Shown in pieces: positions 26,041 through 37,649 of a DNA stretch of 64,000 nucleotides. Within the stretch, counting starts at the first letter, position 1. The number at the start of each line of letters is the position of its first letter. The notes under the pieces were generated by a model. That model had not been told where the DNA came from and ran no database searches. It worked only from the letters and a program-made list of their open reading frames with translations. The translations under genes and the position numbers were made by a program. Source of the DNA: Glandiceps talaboti (lineage: Eukaryota; Hemichordata; Enteropneusta; Spengelidae); the NCBI RefSeq assembly GCF_964340395.1, contig NC_135560.1, forward strand, positions 21,325,675 to 21,389,674, written 5' to 3'.

Positions 26041-26529
26041 TTCATCTCTTTAGAGAGGTTAGAGATGATTGGATACCATGTTGACATTCAGACTAGTAGG
26101 CTAAAGTAGTAAGGTGGAATTGTTACTCCACATCAACCCCCAGGAATCATTTTAACAGAAATTGATTGTTTCCCATATACCTACTGTTTCAAAAATCTAT
26201 ATCATTCCATGACTACTTCACCATTTGTAATCTGTGTTTGCCATGAATACATTGTACAATCATGTGATACAAAGCTTCTCTCTACATGGTCCATAGAGGG
26301 CATCCTCATCTGCTGCTAAGATTTCTATGTTTTCAGAGAAAAGACAATGCTACACCATGGTGAGTTTAAAACTGAAAAGTGCGATTGTCATTTGTTAAAG
26401 TTAGTTCTTTCTGATCCAACACAGGAATATTATGAAATACATTGTGACACTGATAATCTACCAGTTGTCTAGTCATCCTGTAATGTAATGGTAGCAATGT
26501 AATATTCTAAAGATATTAGCTTAGCTAAA

Positions 26530-26665
26530 GATCAGATAGTCTAGGTTACCCAGATTCTCACTGCTGGGGCTTTTCTAGGAGACCACCCAGTTTTGCTTGG
26601 GGAGGTCTCATAGGCAGAGCTTCCACAGCTGGAAGAGTCTGGGTAACCAAGACTTAAGATCTGAT
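26530..26665. mobile_element. small foldback (MITE-like) element
   Basis: The left arm 26530-26558 (ATCAGATAGTCTAGGTTACC then CAGATTCT) is largely complementary to the right arm 26634-26665 (AGAGTCTGGGTAACCAAGAC then TTAAGATCTGAT). A second stem, GAGACCACCCA with TGGGGAGGTCTC, lies inside. The total is about 135 bp with no coding capacity. Element status is inferred from symmetry only. Confidence 0.55.
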
Positions 26666-27518
26666 AAGATCAAACAAGACAGACAATCAGGAGATTAGTT
26701 TTATACATAACAATTTATGTCAAGTTCAAAATTTGGCAAAAGGTAAGATGAGATATAAAAAATATCTTGACAAATTTACATTTTTTCTATTCAAAATATA
26801 AAAATTGTTGGTGTTCCTCTTTGTGAAGTAGAGGTTATAGAAGCCTAAATGATCCATTATCTGTATAGATGAAATACAAGCAATACTGGTTGTCATGTAC
26901 GTATTCAAGGGTCACGTTTGGAGCAATACAATCAAAGTACTGAGGAACCCTAGTATTGGTAGCATTCAGTGCACTTTATAAGGCTTGTACGTCTGGTGCT
27001 GAGCGAACTTCTTGCTTGCTTCCGTTTATGTAATATGTGAGTTGTTACGTAAGCGGACCAATTAAGGACTGGATCTTTCAGACTAATCTTAAGATTATAC
27101 CAGTGGCCTTCAAAAACAGTCCAAAATTAAAACCCTTAGTTAATAAATAGTTTAATTCATTACCAATGAATTCAGCTTACTGGACAGAACAAATCAAGTT
27201 AATGTAACTCTTGAAAAACTAACCATTGTAAATAGTTATTATATAAAACATTTCACAAAATATTTGAATATTGCAAATCAATTCCGTAAAAATGATACTT
27301 GCAGAAACACACACACATCTTAGGACATGTCCACAGAATGTACAGGTATGGACATCCCTTTATTTTTTGAAATTTATATTTGTATCTTCTACGTTGATAC
27401 TTCAATACTTTCAAATTGTCAATATTGCACATTTATCCCAAATATTGGCTCTATAATTACTTGTCAATCAAAATATAGTACATGTACCGATTTATCTGTT
27501 ATCATATAGTTGCCATGG

Positions 27519-27631
27519 CTACACATTCAGTAGATTGTAAGATACGTCGTGCCGTTCCACCCTCACCGGCCTCCTCTCACTGATGTGTGAGGGTGCCCCA
27601 TCATGGCGTACCTTACAGACTACACATTCAG
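27519..27631. mobile_element. 89-bp hairpin insert flanked by a 12-bp direct repeat
   Basis: CTACACATTCAG occurs at 27519-27530 and again at 27620-27631. Between them lies an imperfect palindrome whose inner stem is perfect (CACCCTCAC with GTGAGGGTG) and whose ends begin GTAAGATACG and finish CGTACCTTAC. The direct repeat looks like a target-site duplication. Confidence 0.5.
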
Positions 27632-28182
27632 CAGGTGACATTTTAAATTTAGTGGCATTTAAAACGGTGAGAATTTTAGTTTAGTTGTATTTGACAGACA
27701 AATTTTGAAGCTCACTCATATTTTTTTATTTAAACATGACGTTTTATGGTAGTGTAATCACAATTATCATGATAATGGGGAATCTATTTATTTACATGAA
27801 TATGAACATTGTCATTCAACAACATTGATGATTATTTTGATTTACAAATGTAACAGATAAACATGACATTTGTGACAAGGAATGTTGACAACATATGATA
27901 ACTGATTTTTGGTTAAGTCTGTGTGTATATTATTTGACTTTGCTCCTAATTTCTAAATCTTAGCAGAATTTTGCTCCTAAGGTTTAAATTTTGCAATCTG
28001 GGAAATTCATGAGGAAAATGTTTCTCAAAGTCTTGCCCAAAGATAAAGTTCCATGGGGTTATCAGAAAGGTTCACCTTTATATTTTTAAAACCAACAAAA
28101 TGGTCATTTCATAATATCACACAACAGCTAAGAGTCAGACTCACACTGAAGGTGATTCTTCAACACTTCTTGAATGACTTTT

Positions 28183-28440
28183 AGATGTGAAATAACTGTG
28201 AATTTACTATGAATTTAACATAGGGTATATGTCTACAGTCCTGTTACAGAACTAGGCTGTTAGATGTGAAATTACTGTGAATTTACTATGAATTTAACAT
28301 TGGGTACACCACTAAATGTCTACAGCCCTGTTACACAACTAGGCTGTCAGATGTGAAATTACTGTGAATTTACTATGAATTTAACATTGGGTACACCACT
28401 AAATGTCTACAGCCCTGTTACACAACTAGACTGTTACAGA
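28183..28440. repeat. tandem triplication, 80-87 bp unit
   Basis: Three copies beginning GATGTGAAATTACTGTGAAT and ending with a CCTGTTACACAACTAGGCTG block. Copies 2 and 3 are nearly identical, so the last duplication is recent. Confidence 0.85.
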
Positions 28441-28498
28441 GCTGTAGTGGAACTAGTTTGTTGGGATATCAATGTAACATGAGGAAGTCAATGAGGCT

Positions 28499-28835
28499 TT
28501 TAAAGACCCTCTAATACTGTTCTGCAGTGGTTATCAACAGAAGCTTTCAAATGATTAATTAATGTAGTAGCAATAACCCTTCCTGGTAAACTGTTCCAAA
28601 TGTCAACAACATGTTGACTGAAAAAATATTTGCAGTATATCCAATCTAGATCTGTCCTCATATAATTTCAAAGTGTGTCCTCATATTTTCGAAGTAGATA
28701 CTTTGAAAAAACACAGCTGAATCAACAAGAATATGTCCATGGAAACGGCTGTGCACTTCCAGCAAATCAGCTCTGATCCCTCTGGTTTCTAAGGTTGTCC
28801 TTCGTAATCTGTCTTTGTAACTGCAGAATCATTCT
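28499..28835 (-). pseudogene. decayed non-LTR retrotransposon reverse transcriptase C-terminus
   Basis: On the minus strand, from about 28835 downward, translation gives YKDRLRRTTLETRGIRADLL and, after a gap and frame changes, KYFFSQHVVDIWNSLPGRV, ending at a stop near 28499. These match the typical tail of CR1/jockey-type reverse transcriptases (RLR..L..RR.R.DLIEV then YFFSQRVVNIWNSLP). Frameshifts, an internal stop and a deleted middle show it is dead. The rest of the element is not visible. Confidence 0.75.
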
Positions 28836-29914
28836 GTGAACCAACACTGTACTTTTAAGTTGTTTTGAATCTTGTGACTCGCCATGCTTGTTTCCCACTG
28901 TACAGATTTTCCTTGTTGTGTAAGGTCACGACACTTTAAAGATATTATTCCAGAGATTAGTCACGACATAATATGGGCTTTGTTACTACCAGTCTTTGAA
29001 TTAACAAGGCCCTTATGTCAATCATGTTTTACTCAGCAGAATTAAAAATAACAATATTGGATAATATCATAATTATGCTTGTGCAAGCTAATTAAAACAA
29101 ATTAAGAAAATAGTGCCGATTTTCACCATCTTGACTGATAGTTTGAACACCAATGATACAGACACAGATTGAATGGCTTGAAAATATTACTCTGGTAGTA
29201 ACTAAAACTACTGTGGCAACATGTTGATACAACAGTGATAAGCTTTTGAATGGACATTGGTGTAATGATAGTCCCAGTAGGGAGGCAGAGCTGAAAAGTA
29301 AGTTTAGCAGTGCTGTTTTGGGACTTACAATATTTATACTATGTTGATCACAGGGTGATTAGATTCACACAACAGAGGAACCACTATCACACACTTGTGT
29401 AATCTACCACATTGAAGAACAATAGATTTAGTTTGTGTCTATCATAGTAAACTGAAGGCTTGATTACCAGTGTCGTAAATCCTGTATTTTGTGTACACCT
29501 TGGTTTATACATAGTTACAACATCTTGTTTACCATGCAAGCCTTCATTTCATTATCAACATCATAAACTTGGACTTGGTCATGGGTAATATGTTCGAAAT
29601 GGTCATGACTTCACCACTCTGTTTGCGATGAGAATGGAAACTTTCAAGATAAGGTGAACAGAAATTGAAATAATGTGAAATAAAAGCACAAGAATTACAT
29701 CCTACAGACACAAGCCACATAGTTGATCACATGTGACAAATATAACATTAAAAACACTACAACCTTGTGCTGTAGCTAATATTAAGAAACTGTCAAGTAC
29801 AATCAAAAAAACATTGTTTTCCTTGATAATTGATTGAATTATAGAAAACTGCATGTAGAAAAATATTGGATCATTCACTAGGTATGGATAATCAATATTC
29901 CACTGTATAGAGAT

Positions 29915-31770
29915 TTATAACAAAGACTTGACTTTCTCAGATCCAATGCTTTCATTCTTAATTAAGTCATCAATTTCTGATTGGTTATACCCAACTTCCT
30001 TAAGTACAATTTCAGTGTGTTGACCAATCAGAGGGTTAGGTTTGACATGATTGACACCTGGCGTGCGTAACAATGCTGGTGCAGGCCTTGGTTCGGGATT
30101 ACCATCCTCATTGGTGAGGAACATCTTCCTGGCTTGATTGTGTGAGTGTTGTGCAGCGCCCTCTAGTGTTAAAACCGGGGTAACGCAGGCATCCGTCCCA
30201 TCAAATACATCACACCACTCAGATTGAGTTTTAGTTCTAAAAATTTCAGCGAATCTTTTTTTCATCTCTGGCCACCGATCAAGATCAATTTGTCCTGGAA
30301 GGTCTTGATCTGCAAGACCCAGACCTGTAAGATAGGAAATACGACATAGATACTGAAAACAGCTTTCACATTTATACAAGGACAACCTCATCTTTCTTTT
30401 TCATTCACGTTATCTTCTTGTACATGGAACTGGGTGCGGGGGGGTGGGGGGGGGGTGCTAATGACAAACATGTATAACCATTCTAATAACTAATAAGGCC
30501 TTCAAGGATAAAATGGCTTCAGTGGATAACACAGTTGAATATCATTGTTAAATCCCTTGATTATTCAAGACCGATTTGATTCCATACTTCTCTCAGTTGT
30601 TTCCGATAGAGTTAAAGTTGGCCATATGGATGAGATTGGGTATTTAATTTGGATTTTTAATTTATAAAACAATCCTACTTTGAAAAATACATATAAAACA
30701 ACATAGACCAAGTCCTTGTCTGTAACTCAATACATTGCAAAAGATTGATAGTACATCATGCTGACTAATTGAAACTCTATAGTCACTCTGGTTTGGTAGT
30801 AACATCGTGCTGACTAATTGAAACTCTATAGTCACTCTGGTTTGGTAGTAACATCGTGCTGACTAATTGAAACTCTATAGTCACTCTGGTTTGGTAGTAA
30901 CATCGTGCTGATTAATTGAAACTCTATAGTCACTCTGGTTTAGTAGTACATCGTGCTGACTAACTGAAACTCTATAGTCACTCTGGTTTTGTAGTACATC
31001 ATGCTGATTTATTGAAACTCTACAGTCACTCTGGTTTGGTAGTACATTGTGCTGACTAATTGCAATTTTATAGTCACTCTGGTTTTGTAGTACATCATGC
31101 TGATTTATTGAAACTCTACAGTCACTCTGGTTTGGTAGTACATTGTGCTGACTAATTGCAATTCTATAGTCACTCTGGTTTTGTAGTACATCATGCTGAC
31201 TAATTAAAACTCTATAGTCACTCTGGTTTGGTAGTACATCGTGCTGACTAATTGAAACTCTATGGTCACTCTGGTTTGGTAGTACATCATGCTGATTAAT
31301 TGAAACTCTATAGTCACTCTGGTTTGGTAGTACATTGTGCTGACTAATTGAAACTCTATAGTCACTCTGGTTTGGTAGTACATCGTGCTGACTAATTGAA
31401 ACTCTATAGTCACTCTGGTTTGGGAGTAATACATTCTAATCACAAATTTAGGAAACCAAGTACCTGCCTCACAACAAAGATTTGATGACTAACTTACCAT
31501 TTATAAGTCGTTGATAAAACTGTGGTTCTAATGCTCCTATTGCCATAAATCTATCATCTTTAGTTCTGTAGGTGTCATAGAACGGTGCTCCAGTGTCCAG
31601 TAAATTCTTCCCCATCTCATCCGATGGCCACATGTATGGCGCATCTCTTGTATGGAAGATCCAGGACCCTACATATGCAGCACCATCAACCTGCACAAAA
31701 AAGGGAAAACATTTCTTTGACTTTGTCAGGGCATACAAAAAGTGTGTGATGAGTGTGTGTATATGTGTAC

Positions 31771-31827
<57 letters not shown>

Positions 31828-31941
31828 GTGTGTATGTAAATATATAGGTTTGTGTGTATATTTGTATGTGCATAGGTGTATGTGTGCATCTGTGTGTGTA
31901 TATATCTGTATCTGTGTGTGCATGCTTGCGTGGGTATGTAC

Positions 31942-32008
<67 letters not shown>

Positions 32009-34143
32009 TGTGCGTGCGTGTGCGCTTGTATGTGTGTGTCCTGGCATGTTGATAGGATATGTTTGGGTAAAACTTGACTGATTGGTGTGTTAATCTGTGT
32101 GTTTAAAATACACTTTTCTTTGTGTACACAATATCCTACAATAGTAAATTTACTCTACCAAAGAAATAGATAAATTATGTACAGGTGGAGAAAACAGATA
32201 AGAATTATCCAAACTACATTATACATGTATCTTTTTTTCTCAAACTCAAAGTGTTCACTCAACCTTCTTTAGCTGTTAGTGTATCCAGGTCAATGACATA
32301 GACTTGTCATGACCACATGAGGGCGCTGTTGCTACCTGTATTTCCATCCCCTCGTCCCTGTGATGTAACTAGCATTGCTGTTTGATCTCAATGGTTTCTT
32401 TCACTCAACGTTTGATGAAGTGATCCTAACATGGAATAACTTTGGTGTTTTCAAGGTTGGAGGAGCAGTCACCTGACAATTCTACGCCATGGATAATTCT
32501 ACGCTTGACAATTCTATGCCATTGAATTGCATAGCGCTAACAAAGACTGAGTAAGCTAACCAAAATATAAGTAAATTATATACTCTGAGTTCAAAACCAT
32601 GATTCAAGGGTAAGGAAATGACATTTTATAGTTGTACACCATACATCAATAACCAGTCATCTGACAGCAAAGGATATAATCAACTATTATATATGTATAT
32701 ATAACTACTGTGCAAAGATACTGGTTGTATACCATGTTGATATGGATATAAATAGCTAACATCTGGTTTATCAGTAAAATAAACCTACAACATGCGGTGT
32801 CATTTTACGATTCAAAAACACTATAAGATTACATCTACTAATTATTCATAGCTTGACTTACTGTATATACTTGTCTCTATTACATTTTGTATTATATATC
32901 CATAAGTTTATACCTGCCTGATTTTATAGCAATTGGTCTGTCTATAGCTAGCACTGTTTATTTGCCAATAATTACACATCTGTACCCACAGCAATCAATC
33001 TGTCTATAGCCACCACTGTTTATTTGCCAATAATTACATATCTGTACCCATAGCAAGTTGTCTATGCCTGTACCTACCACTGTATATTTGCCAACAACTA
33101 CATATCTGTACCCATGGCAATCAATCTGTCTACAGCCACCACTGTTTATTTGCCAATAATTACATATCTGTACCATGGCAATCAATCTGTCTATAGCCAC
33201 CATTGTCTATTTGCCAATAATTACATATCTGTACCATGGCAATCAATCTGTCTATAGCCACCACTGTTTATTTGCCAATAATTACATATCTGTACCCATA
33301 TCAAGTTGTCTATGCTTGTACCTACCACTGTATATTTGCCAACAACTACATCTCTGTACCCATAGCAATCAATCTGTCTACAGCCACCACTGTTTATTTG
33401 CCAATAATTACATATCTGTACCATGGCAATCAATCTGTCTATAGCCACCATTGTCTATTTGCCAATAACTATATATCTGTACCATGGCAATCAATCTGTC
33501 TACAGCCACCACTGTTTATTTGCCAATAATTACATATCTGTACCCATAGCAAGTTGTCTATGCCTGTACCTACCACTGTATATTTGCCAACAACTACATC
33601 TCTGTACCCATAGCAATCAACCTGTTTATAGCCACCACTGTTTATTTGCCAATAATTACATATCTGTACCCATAGCAAGTTGTCTATGCCTGTACCTACC
33701 ACTGTTTATTTGCCAACAACTACATATCTGTACCCATAGCAATCAATCTGTTTATAGACACCATTGCTTCTGTCCATTGACACCACTGTTTAACATGTCA
33801 CTCTTTATGCTCATATCATATGTACCAATCCATGCACTTTAGTACCTACCATGTTTGCATCAATAACCTGGCCAAGACCACTTTTAGTCCTTTCTAGTAG
33901 TGCTAGTATTACACCCATAGCACACATCAATCCACCACCAGCAAAGTCAGCCATAAGATTCAATGGAGGTGTTGGCTTTCCATCATGTCTTCCCAGTCTG
34001 GATAAAAGACCTAACAGAACAAGTCAATGGTTATGTGCTCACATTGAAACCAACATTAGATATCATTAAATTACATAAAATATTATGTCATTTATACATA
34101 CACAGGTGGATGAATGGGTGGACAGACAGACAGACAGACAGAC

Positions 34144-34206
<63 letters not shown>

Positions 34207-34220
34207 AACAACAAACAAAC

Positions 34221-34255
<35 letters not shown>

Positions 34256-34290
34256 CAGACAGACAGACAGACACAGTCAGACAGACAGGC

Positions 34291-34376
<86 letters not shown>

Positions 34377-36310
34377 CACTGTAATACCAACCTGTCAAGC
34401 CTAGATAATTGATGTCATGTCCTGCCATTTGTGAGTACCTTCCAGACTGTCCAAATCCAGTCATCCTTGCATAGATAAGCCTAGGATTAATCTTTACTAA
34501 TTCATCTGGTCCTAATCCAAGTTTTTCCATCACACCTTTAACAAAAATATACTTCTAATTTAATGACACTATTGACAGTAAATGTAAGGTGAACTACTGA
34601 ACGTCTAGGTTTGGTCATTGAAATATCTACCAGTAATTCTGAGTTAAAGTTATCTGACACTCTTGTAAAAACATGGATCTATAATTTTAAAAATAGGTAT
34701 AATCAGCTGAAATCTCAACTTGACCACTGAGAGAGGAGCTAGCTTAGGTTGTTCCATCATTTCTACTTTGGGTTGTCTTTGGCTGACAACTTTAAAATGC
34801 CACTGTACTTATAATAGTGAGTGAAAGTAAACAAAATTTTGGAAATAGAATAATTTTAGCCTGAATTTGTATTACAGACCTGTGTTTTAAGCGTGTCAGT
34901 GCACTTCTAAAGAAGACTCCGGTTAATAAAAGAAGTCAAGGAACAGAGAGAAATCGTGTCGGCAAGTGAAGAAGACATTAATTTATGCAAAAAACAAAAA
35001 CATGCAACTTTTAATAATAATAATAATAAACACAAATTTATAAAGTGCCTGATATCCATCAAAAGATGCCCAATGGTGCTCCCAGTTCACATGAATGCTC
35101 TTTGGAATAGATAAGTTTTGAGTTTGGCTTTGAAGATATCAAGTTAACAGTAGGTGCTGTGTGAATGTCAAGGGGGGAGGGGGGATGATTCCATAATGTG
35201 GGAGATGAGTGTGAGAATGATCGGTCTCCATATGATTTGAGTCTGGTCTTGGGTATGTGGAGTAGTTGTTTGTTGCTTGAACGGAGTGATCTGCCTGGGT
35301 TACTTTGCTGAATGAGGTCGGAGATGTAATGTGGGGTCTTTCCATGTAGCGCTTTATATGTGATCAGCAGGATTTTGAATTGTATTCTGTAAGTGACTGG
35401 AAGCCAGTGTAGTTGTTGTAGTATTGGTGTGATTTGATCATGCTTCTTGGTGCAGGTGATGAGTCGAGCGGCACTATTCTGGGCTCTCTGTAACAGACTG
35501 AGTTGTGCAGTTGGTAAGCCATACAATAGGGAATTACAGTAGTCTAGTTTGGCAGCAAGAATAGAATGAATTAATTTGAGGCAGGTTTCTGTAGACAGGA
35601 ACTGTCGAATTTGTCCGATACGTCTGATGTTGAAGTAGATACTTTGGCAGGTGCTAACAATGTGTTTTCGAAGTTGAAGGGTGCTGTCAAATGTAACTCC
35701 GATGTTGCGTGCGAATGTGACTGGCATGATGACTGTCGAATTGATATGAATATCACTGATAGGATTTGGACTGTTATCAAATTTGGAATGTATGACCAGC
35801 TAGGACTTCTGTTTTTTCATCGCTGAGTTGCAGCTTGTTATCTGTCATCCAACTCTTGATGTTGTATCACGAAGGCACTTCTCAATTTTTGATGATTATT
35901 GCAAGACATTAAGAGACAAACTAAGCAAACCCAGGGAACATTTTTTACTTTAAGTTCTAAAGTTTTATTTACAGTAGAAAAGATAACTATATTTGACTGT
36001 TTGTTATAGTTAATCATAATTTTAAGTACAAATTATATACATTGTATTGTCTTTTACCTGGTCTAAATGGTTCGATCACCACATCAGCGTGTTGACAAAG
36101 TTTCTTGGCTACCTTGATACCATCTCTGTCTTTCAGATTCAGCATTATAGACCGTTTTCCCCGTGTTAAAGCGGAGTTTGCCATATGTGGCTGTACCCGA
36201 TCGATTCGTACCACATCTGCTCCATAGTCTGCCAACACCATACCGGCGAAGGGTCCTGGTGCTAGACCGGCAAATTCGATCACTTTTACGCCTGATAGAA
36301 TCAACGACAT
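29915..36310 (-). CDS. AMACR: alpha-methylacyl-CoA racemase, 5 exons
   Basis: Class III CoA-transferase family enzyme that interconverts (2R)- and (2S)-2-methylacyl-CoA esters, needed for beta-oxidation of branched fatty acids and sterol side chains in peroxisomes and mitochondria. Exons in transcript order: 36310-36058, 34535-34392, 34010-33850, 31690-31498, 30324-29915. Phases agree and total 1161 nt, i.e. 386 aa; human is 382. Key matches: [15 protein letters not shown] near the N-terminus, [17 protein letters not shown] with catalytic His124, [11 protein letters not shown] with catalytic Asp154, [10 protein letters not shown], and GALEPQFY with Glu241. The ATG at 36310 (MSLILSG) aligns with the family start; another in-frame ATG at 36346 would add 12 residues. 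The C-terminus KVKSLL resembles the weak PTS1 ends of mammalian AMACR. It is a complete, intact gene. Confidence 0.96.
30612..30750. mobile_element. partial copy of foldback element
   Basis: TGGCCATATGGATGAG, ATTGGGTATTTAATTTGGAT and CCAAGTCCTTGTCTGTAA blocks match one arm of the element at 36918-37266 in order and spacing. Only one arm is present, and the minisatellite begins where it ends. Confidence 0.7.
30752..31432. repeat. minisatellite, about 48-bp unit, 14 copies
   Basis: Unit contains GCTGACTAATTGAAACTCTA and TAGTCACTCTGGTTTGGTAG. Copies are highly similar and lie inside AMACR intron 4. The minus-strand frame through it is a repeat translation. Confidence 0.95.
31764..32012. repeat. 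two (GT)n microsatellites
   Basis: GT runs at about 31777-31836 and 31948-32005 separated by degenerate TGTGTA-type sequence. In the AMACR transcript they read as CA repeats starting some 75 nt upstream of the exon 4 acceptor. Confidence 0.95.
32935..33775. repeat. minisatellite, about 61-65 bp unit, 13 copies
   Basis: Unit contains GCAATCAATCTGTCTATAGC, CACCACTGTTTATTTGCCAA and TAATTACATATCTGTACCCA. Two variants (CAATCAATCTG and CAAGTTGTCTATGCCTGTAC) are interspersed, giving higher-order structure. Confidence 0.93.
34122..34375. repeat. (CAGA)n array beside AMACR exon 2 donor
   Basis: About 60 CAGA units with an ACAAACAAACAA interruption near 34200. The right end lies about 17 nt from exon 2 (34392). 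In the transcript it reads UCUG repeats starting directly after the splice donor. It spans most of the 381-nt intron 2. Confidence 0.95.
34536..36057 (-). other. AMACR intron 1
   Basis: Contains the retrotransposon tail at 35013-35905. The rest shows no further feature. Confidence 0.85.
35013..35905 (-). pseudogene. 3' end of a CR1/L2-like non-LTR retrotransposon
   Basis: Minus-strand translation contains [20 protein letters not shown], then after a frameshift the end of a reverse transcriptase [45 protein letters not shown]-like linker and [15 protein letters not shown]. The 222-codon piece is open from 35727 to a stop at 35059. A 3' tail of TAT/TTA triplets (35013-35031) follows, typical of CR1/L2-group elements. 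5' truncation and at least two frameshifts mean it is inactive. It lies in AMACR intron 1, same strand as the gene. Confidence 0.85.
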
Positions 36311-36917
36311 GGTGATGTGTGGGAATATATTCAGAGGTGTTGTCAAAGGTTTATCATGAGACCCTTTGCCTTTCGCTCTTTGTACCTTGTACTCAGGGCA
36401 AGGTGCAAAGTCGGGCCCAGTTACATGTTACATGTTACCACACTGGAATCAGCTGTCCCGGGTCACGGTAAGGTTAACAATTGAGGGCGCGCTTGGTTTG
36501 GACTCTGTGGATCATGGACAGACACAGACAGACAGACAGACAGACAGACAGACGACTTTAACTCGTCGTTTGTTTAAATTTTCTCTCGGAGAGTCTTTAT
36601 ACACAAAATACAATAAGCCTTTGTATGATTAATTATAAAAGTGAGGAACCACAGACACGTGTGTCCCGAGATATGATAAATAGACATGTTTGGCCGATAA
36701 CATGTGAAAGGAGTAAAATAACACGTCTAGTTGACGCGTGACGTCTAGTTGGGATGACTTGATTGTTGGCTAACGGCTGTCCCTAATACTTTGATTGATA
36801 CTGTATCAATGCATTCTATTCAAGTTATACCTTTACGGTCCCACTTTCTGAACCATATGTATCCGCCCAGTGATTCAGCTGAACAAACAACGTTTGTTAT
36901 TCTCATGTTTGTGTAAA

Positions 36918-37266
36918 CCCAAAGTGGCCATATGGATGAGCATTGGGTGTATATTTTGGATTTTTAATTCATAAACCAATTTTATCACAACTTCCTATTT
37001 GAAAAATGAATGTGAAACAACATTATTGACCAAGTCTTGTCAGTATTTCAATAAATTTAAAAACATAAACAATGTGTAAAAAAAAGTCTGTTATTGTATG
37101 TACAATACATACATTTTACACATTTTATTAATCTTTTACAATTTATTGAATTACAAACAAGGACTTGATATTAATCTTGTTGTTTCATGTTGATGATTTT
37201 TCAAGTAGGAAGCCATTATAAAATGTTTCATAACCAAAATAAATACCCAATCCTCATTGATATGGA
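36918..37266. mobile_element. foldback (MITE-like) element, about 350 bp
   Basis: The left arm starts GTGGCCATATGGATGAGCAT and the right end, reverse complemented, starts GTGTCCATATCAATGAGGAT. Similarity continues inward through TTGGGT, ATTTTGG, CTTCCTA, TTGAAAAAT, GAAACAACA and CCAAGTC-like blocks, so most of the element is two inverted arms. No coding capacity. A one-arm copy lies at 30612-30750. Confidence 0.75.
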
Positions 37267-37418
37267 CACTATGTAGATCGGTATAACCGAGATTGAAAAA
37301 CGAAACTGGCCAACGATGGGTAATATTATATCTGGTAACGATGAATAACAGTTGTTGTTTGTCTCAAGTGAGTAAAATCGTCGGTTTGTTAAACGATATC
37401 TTGGAATAATTGCCTGTT

Positions 37419-37420
<2 letters not shown>

Positions 37421-37505
<85 letters not shown>

Positions 37506-37574
37506 GACTGTCTGTCTGTCTGTCTGTCACTTACGCAATCAATCCATCAATCCACCAATCAGTCAAGCAATCCG

Positions 37575-37649
<75 letters not shown>

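Larger units (their letters stand above)
24411..29914. other. gene-free region between convergent hnRNP K and AMACR genes
   Basis: No coding exon recognised. It contains duplicated unique-looking segments (for example 24994-25053 and 25054-25134 share AACACATCTGA, AGAATGACA and TCATATATAGCACCCCTTT), a 33-bp minisatellite, two hairpin elements, an 80-87 bp tandem triplication and a retrotransposon fossil. No canonical poly(A) signal for AMACR was found close to its stop. Confidence 0.7.
30325..31497 (-). other. AMACR intron 4
   Basis: Contains a fragment of the foldback family found at 36918 (30612-30750), then a 48-bp minisatellite filling most of the rest. A G-rich run lies at 30437-30456. 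Confidence 0.85.
31691..33849 (-). other. AMACR intron 3
   Basis: Contains two long GT arrays close upstream of exon 4 (CA in the transcript) and a 61-bp minisatellite. The remaining roughly 900 bp at 32013-32934 hold nothing recognised. Confidence 0.85.

Noticed and set aside
27531-27619. tRNA gene or tRNA-derived SINE
   Set aside because: No A-box/B-box pair or cloverleaf is visible; the symmetry is a single hairpin.
30752-33775. CRISPR-like spacing of repeats
   Set aside because: Units are contiguous tandem copies without unique spacers, in an animal intron.
34066-34533. Long Cys/Leu/Ser/Val and Thr/Asp/Arg/Gln open frames
   Set aside because: Apart from the AMACR exon at 34392-34535, these are translations of the CAGA array.
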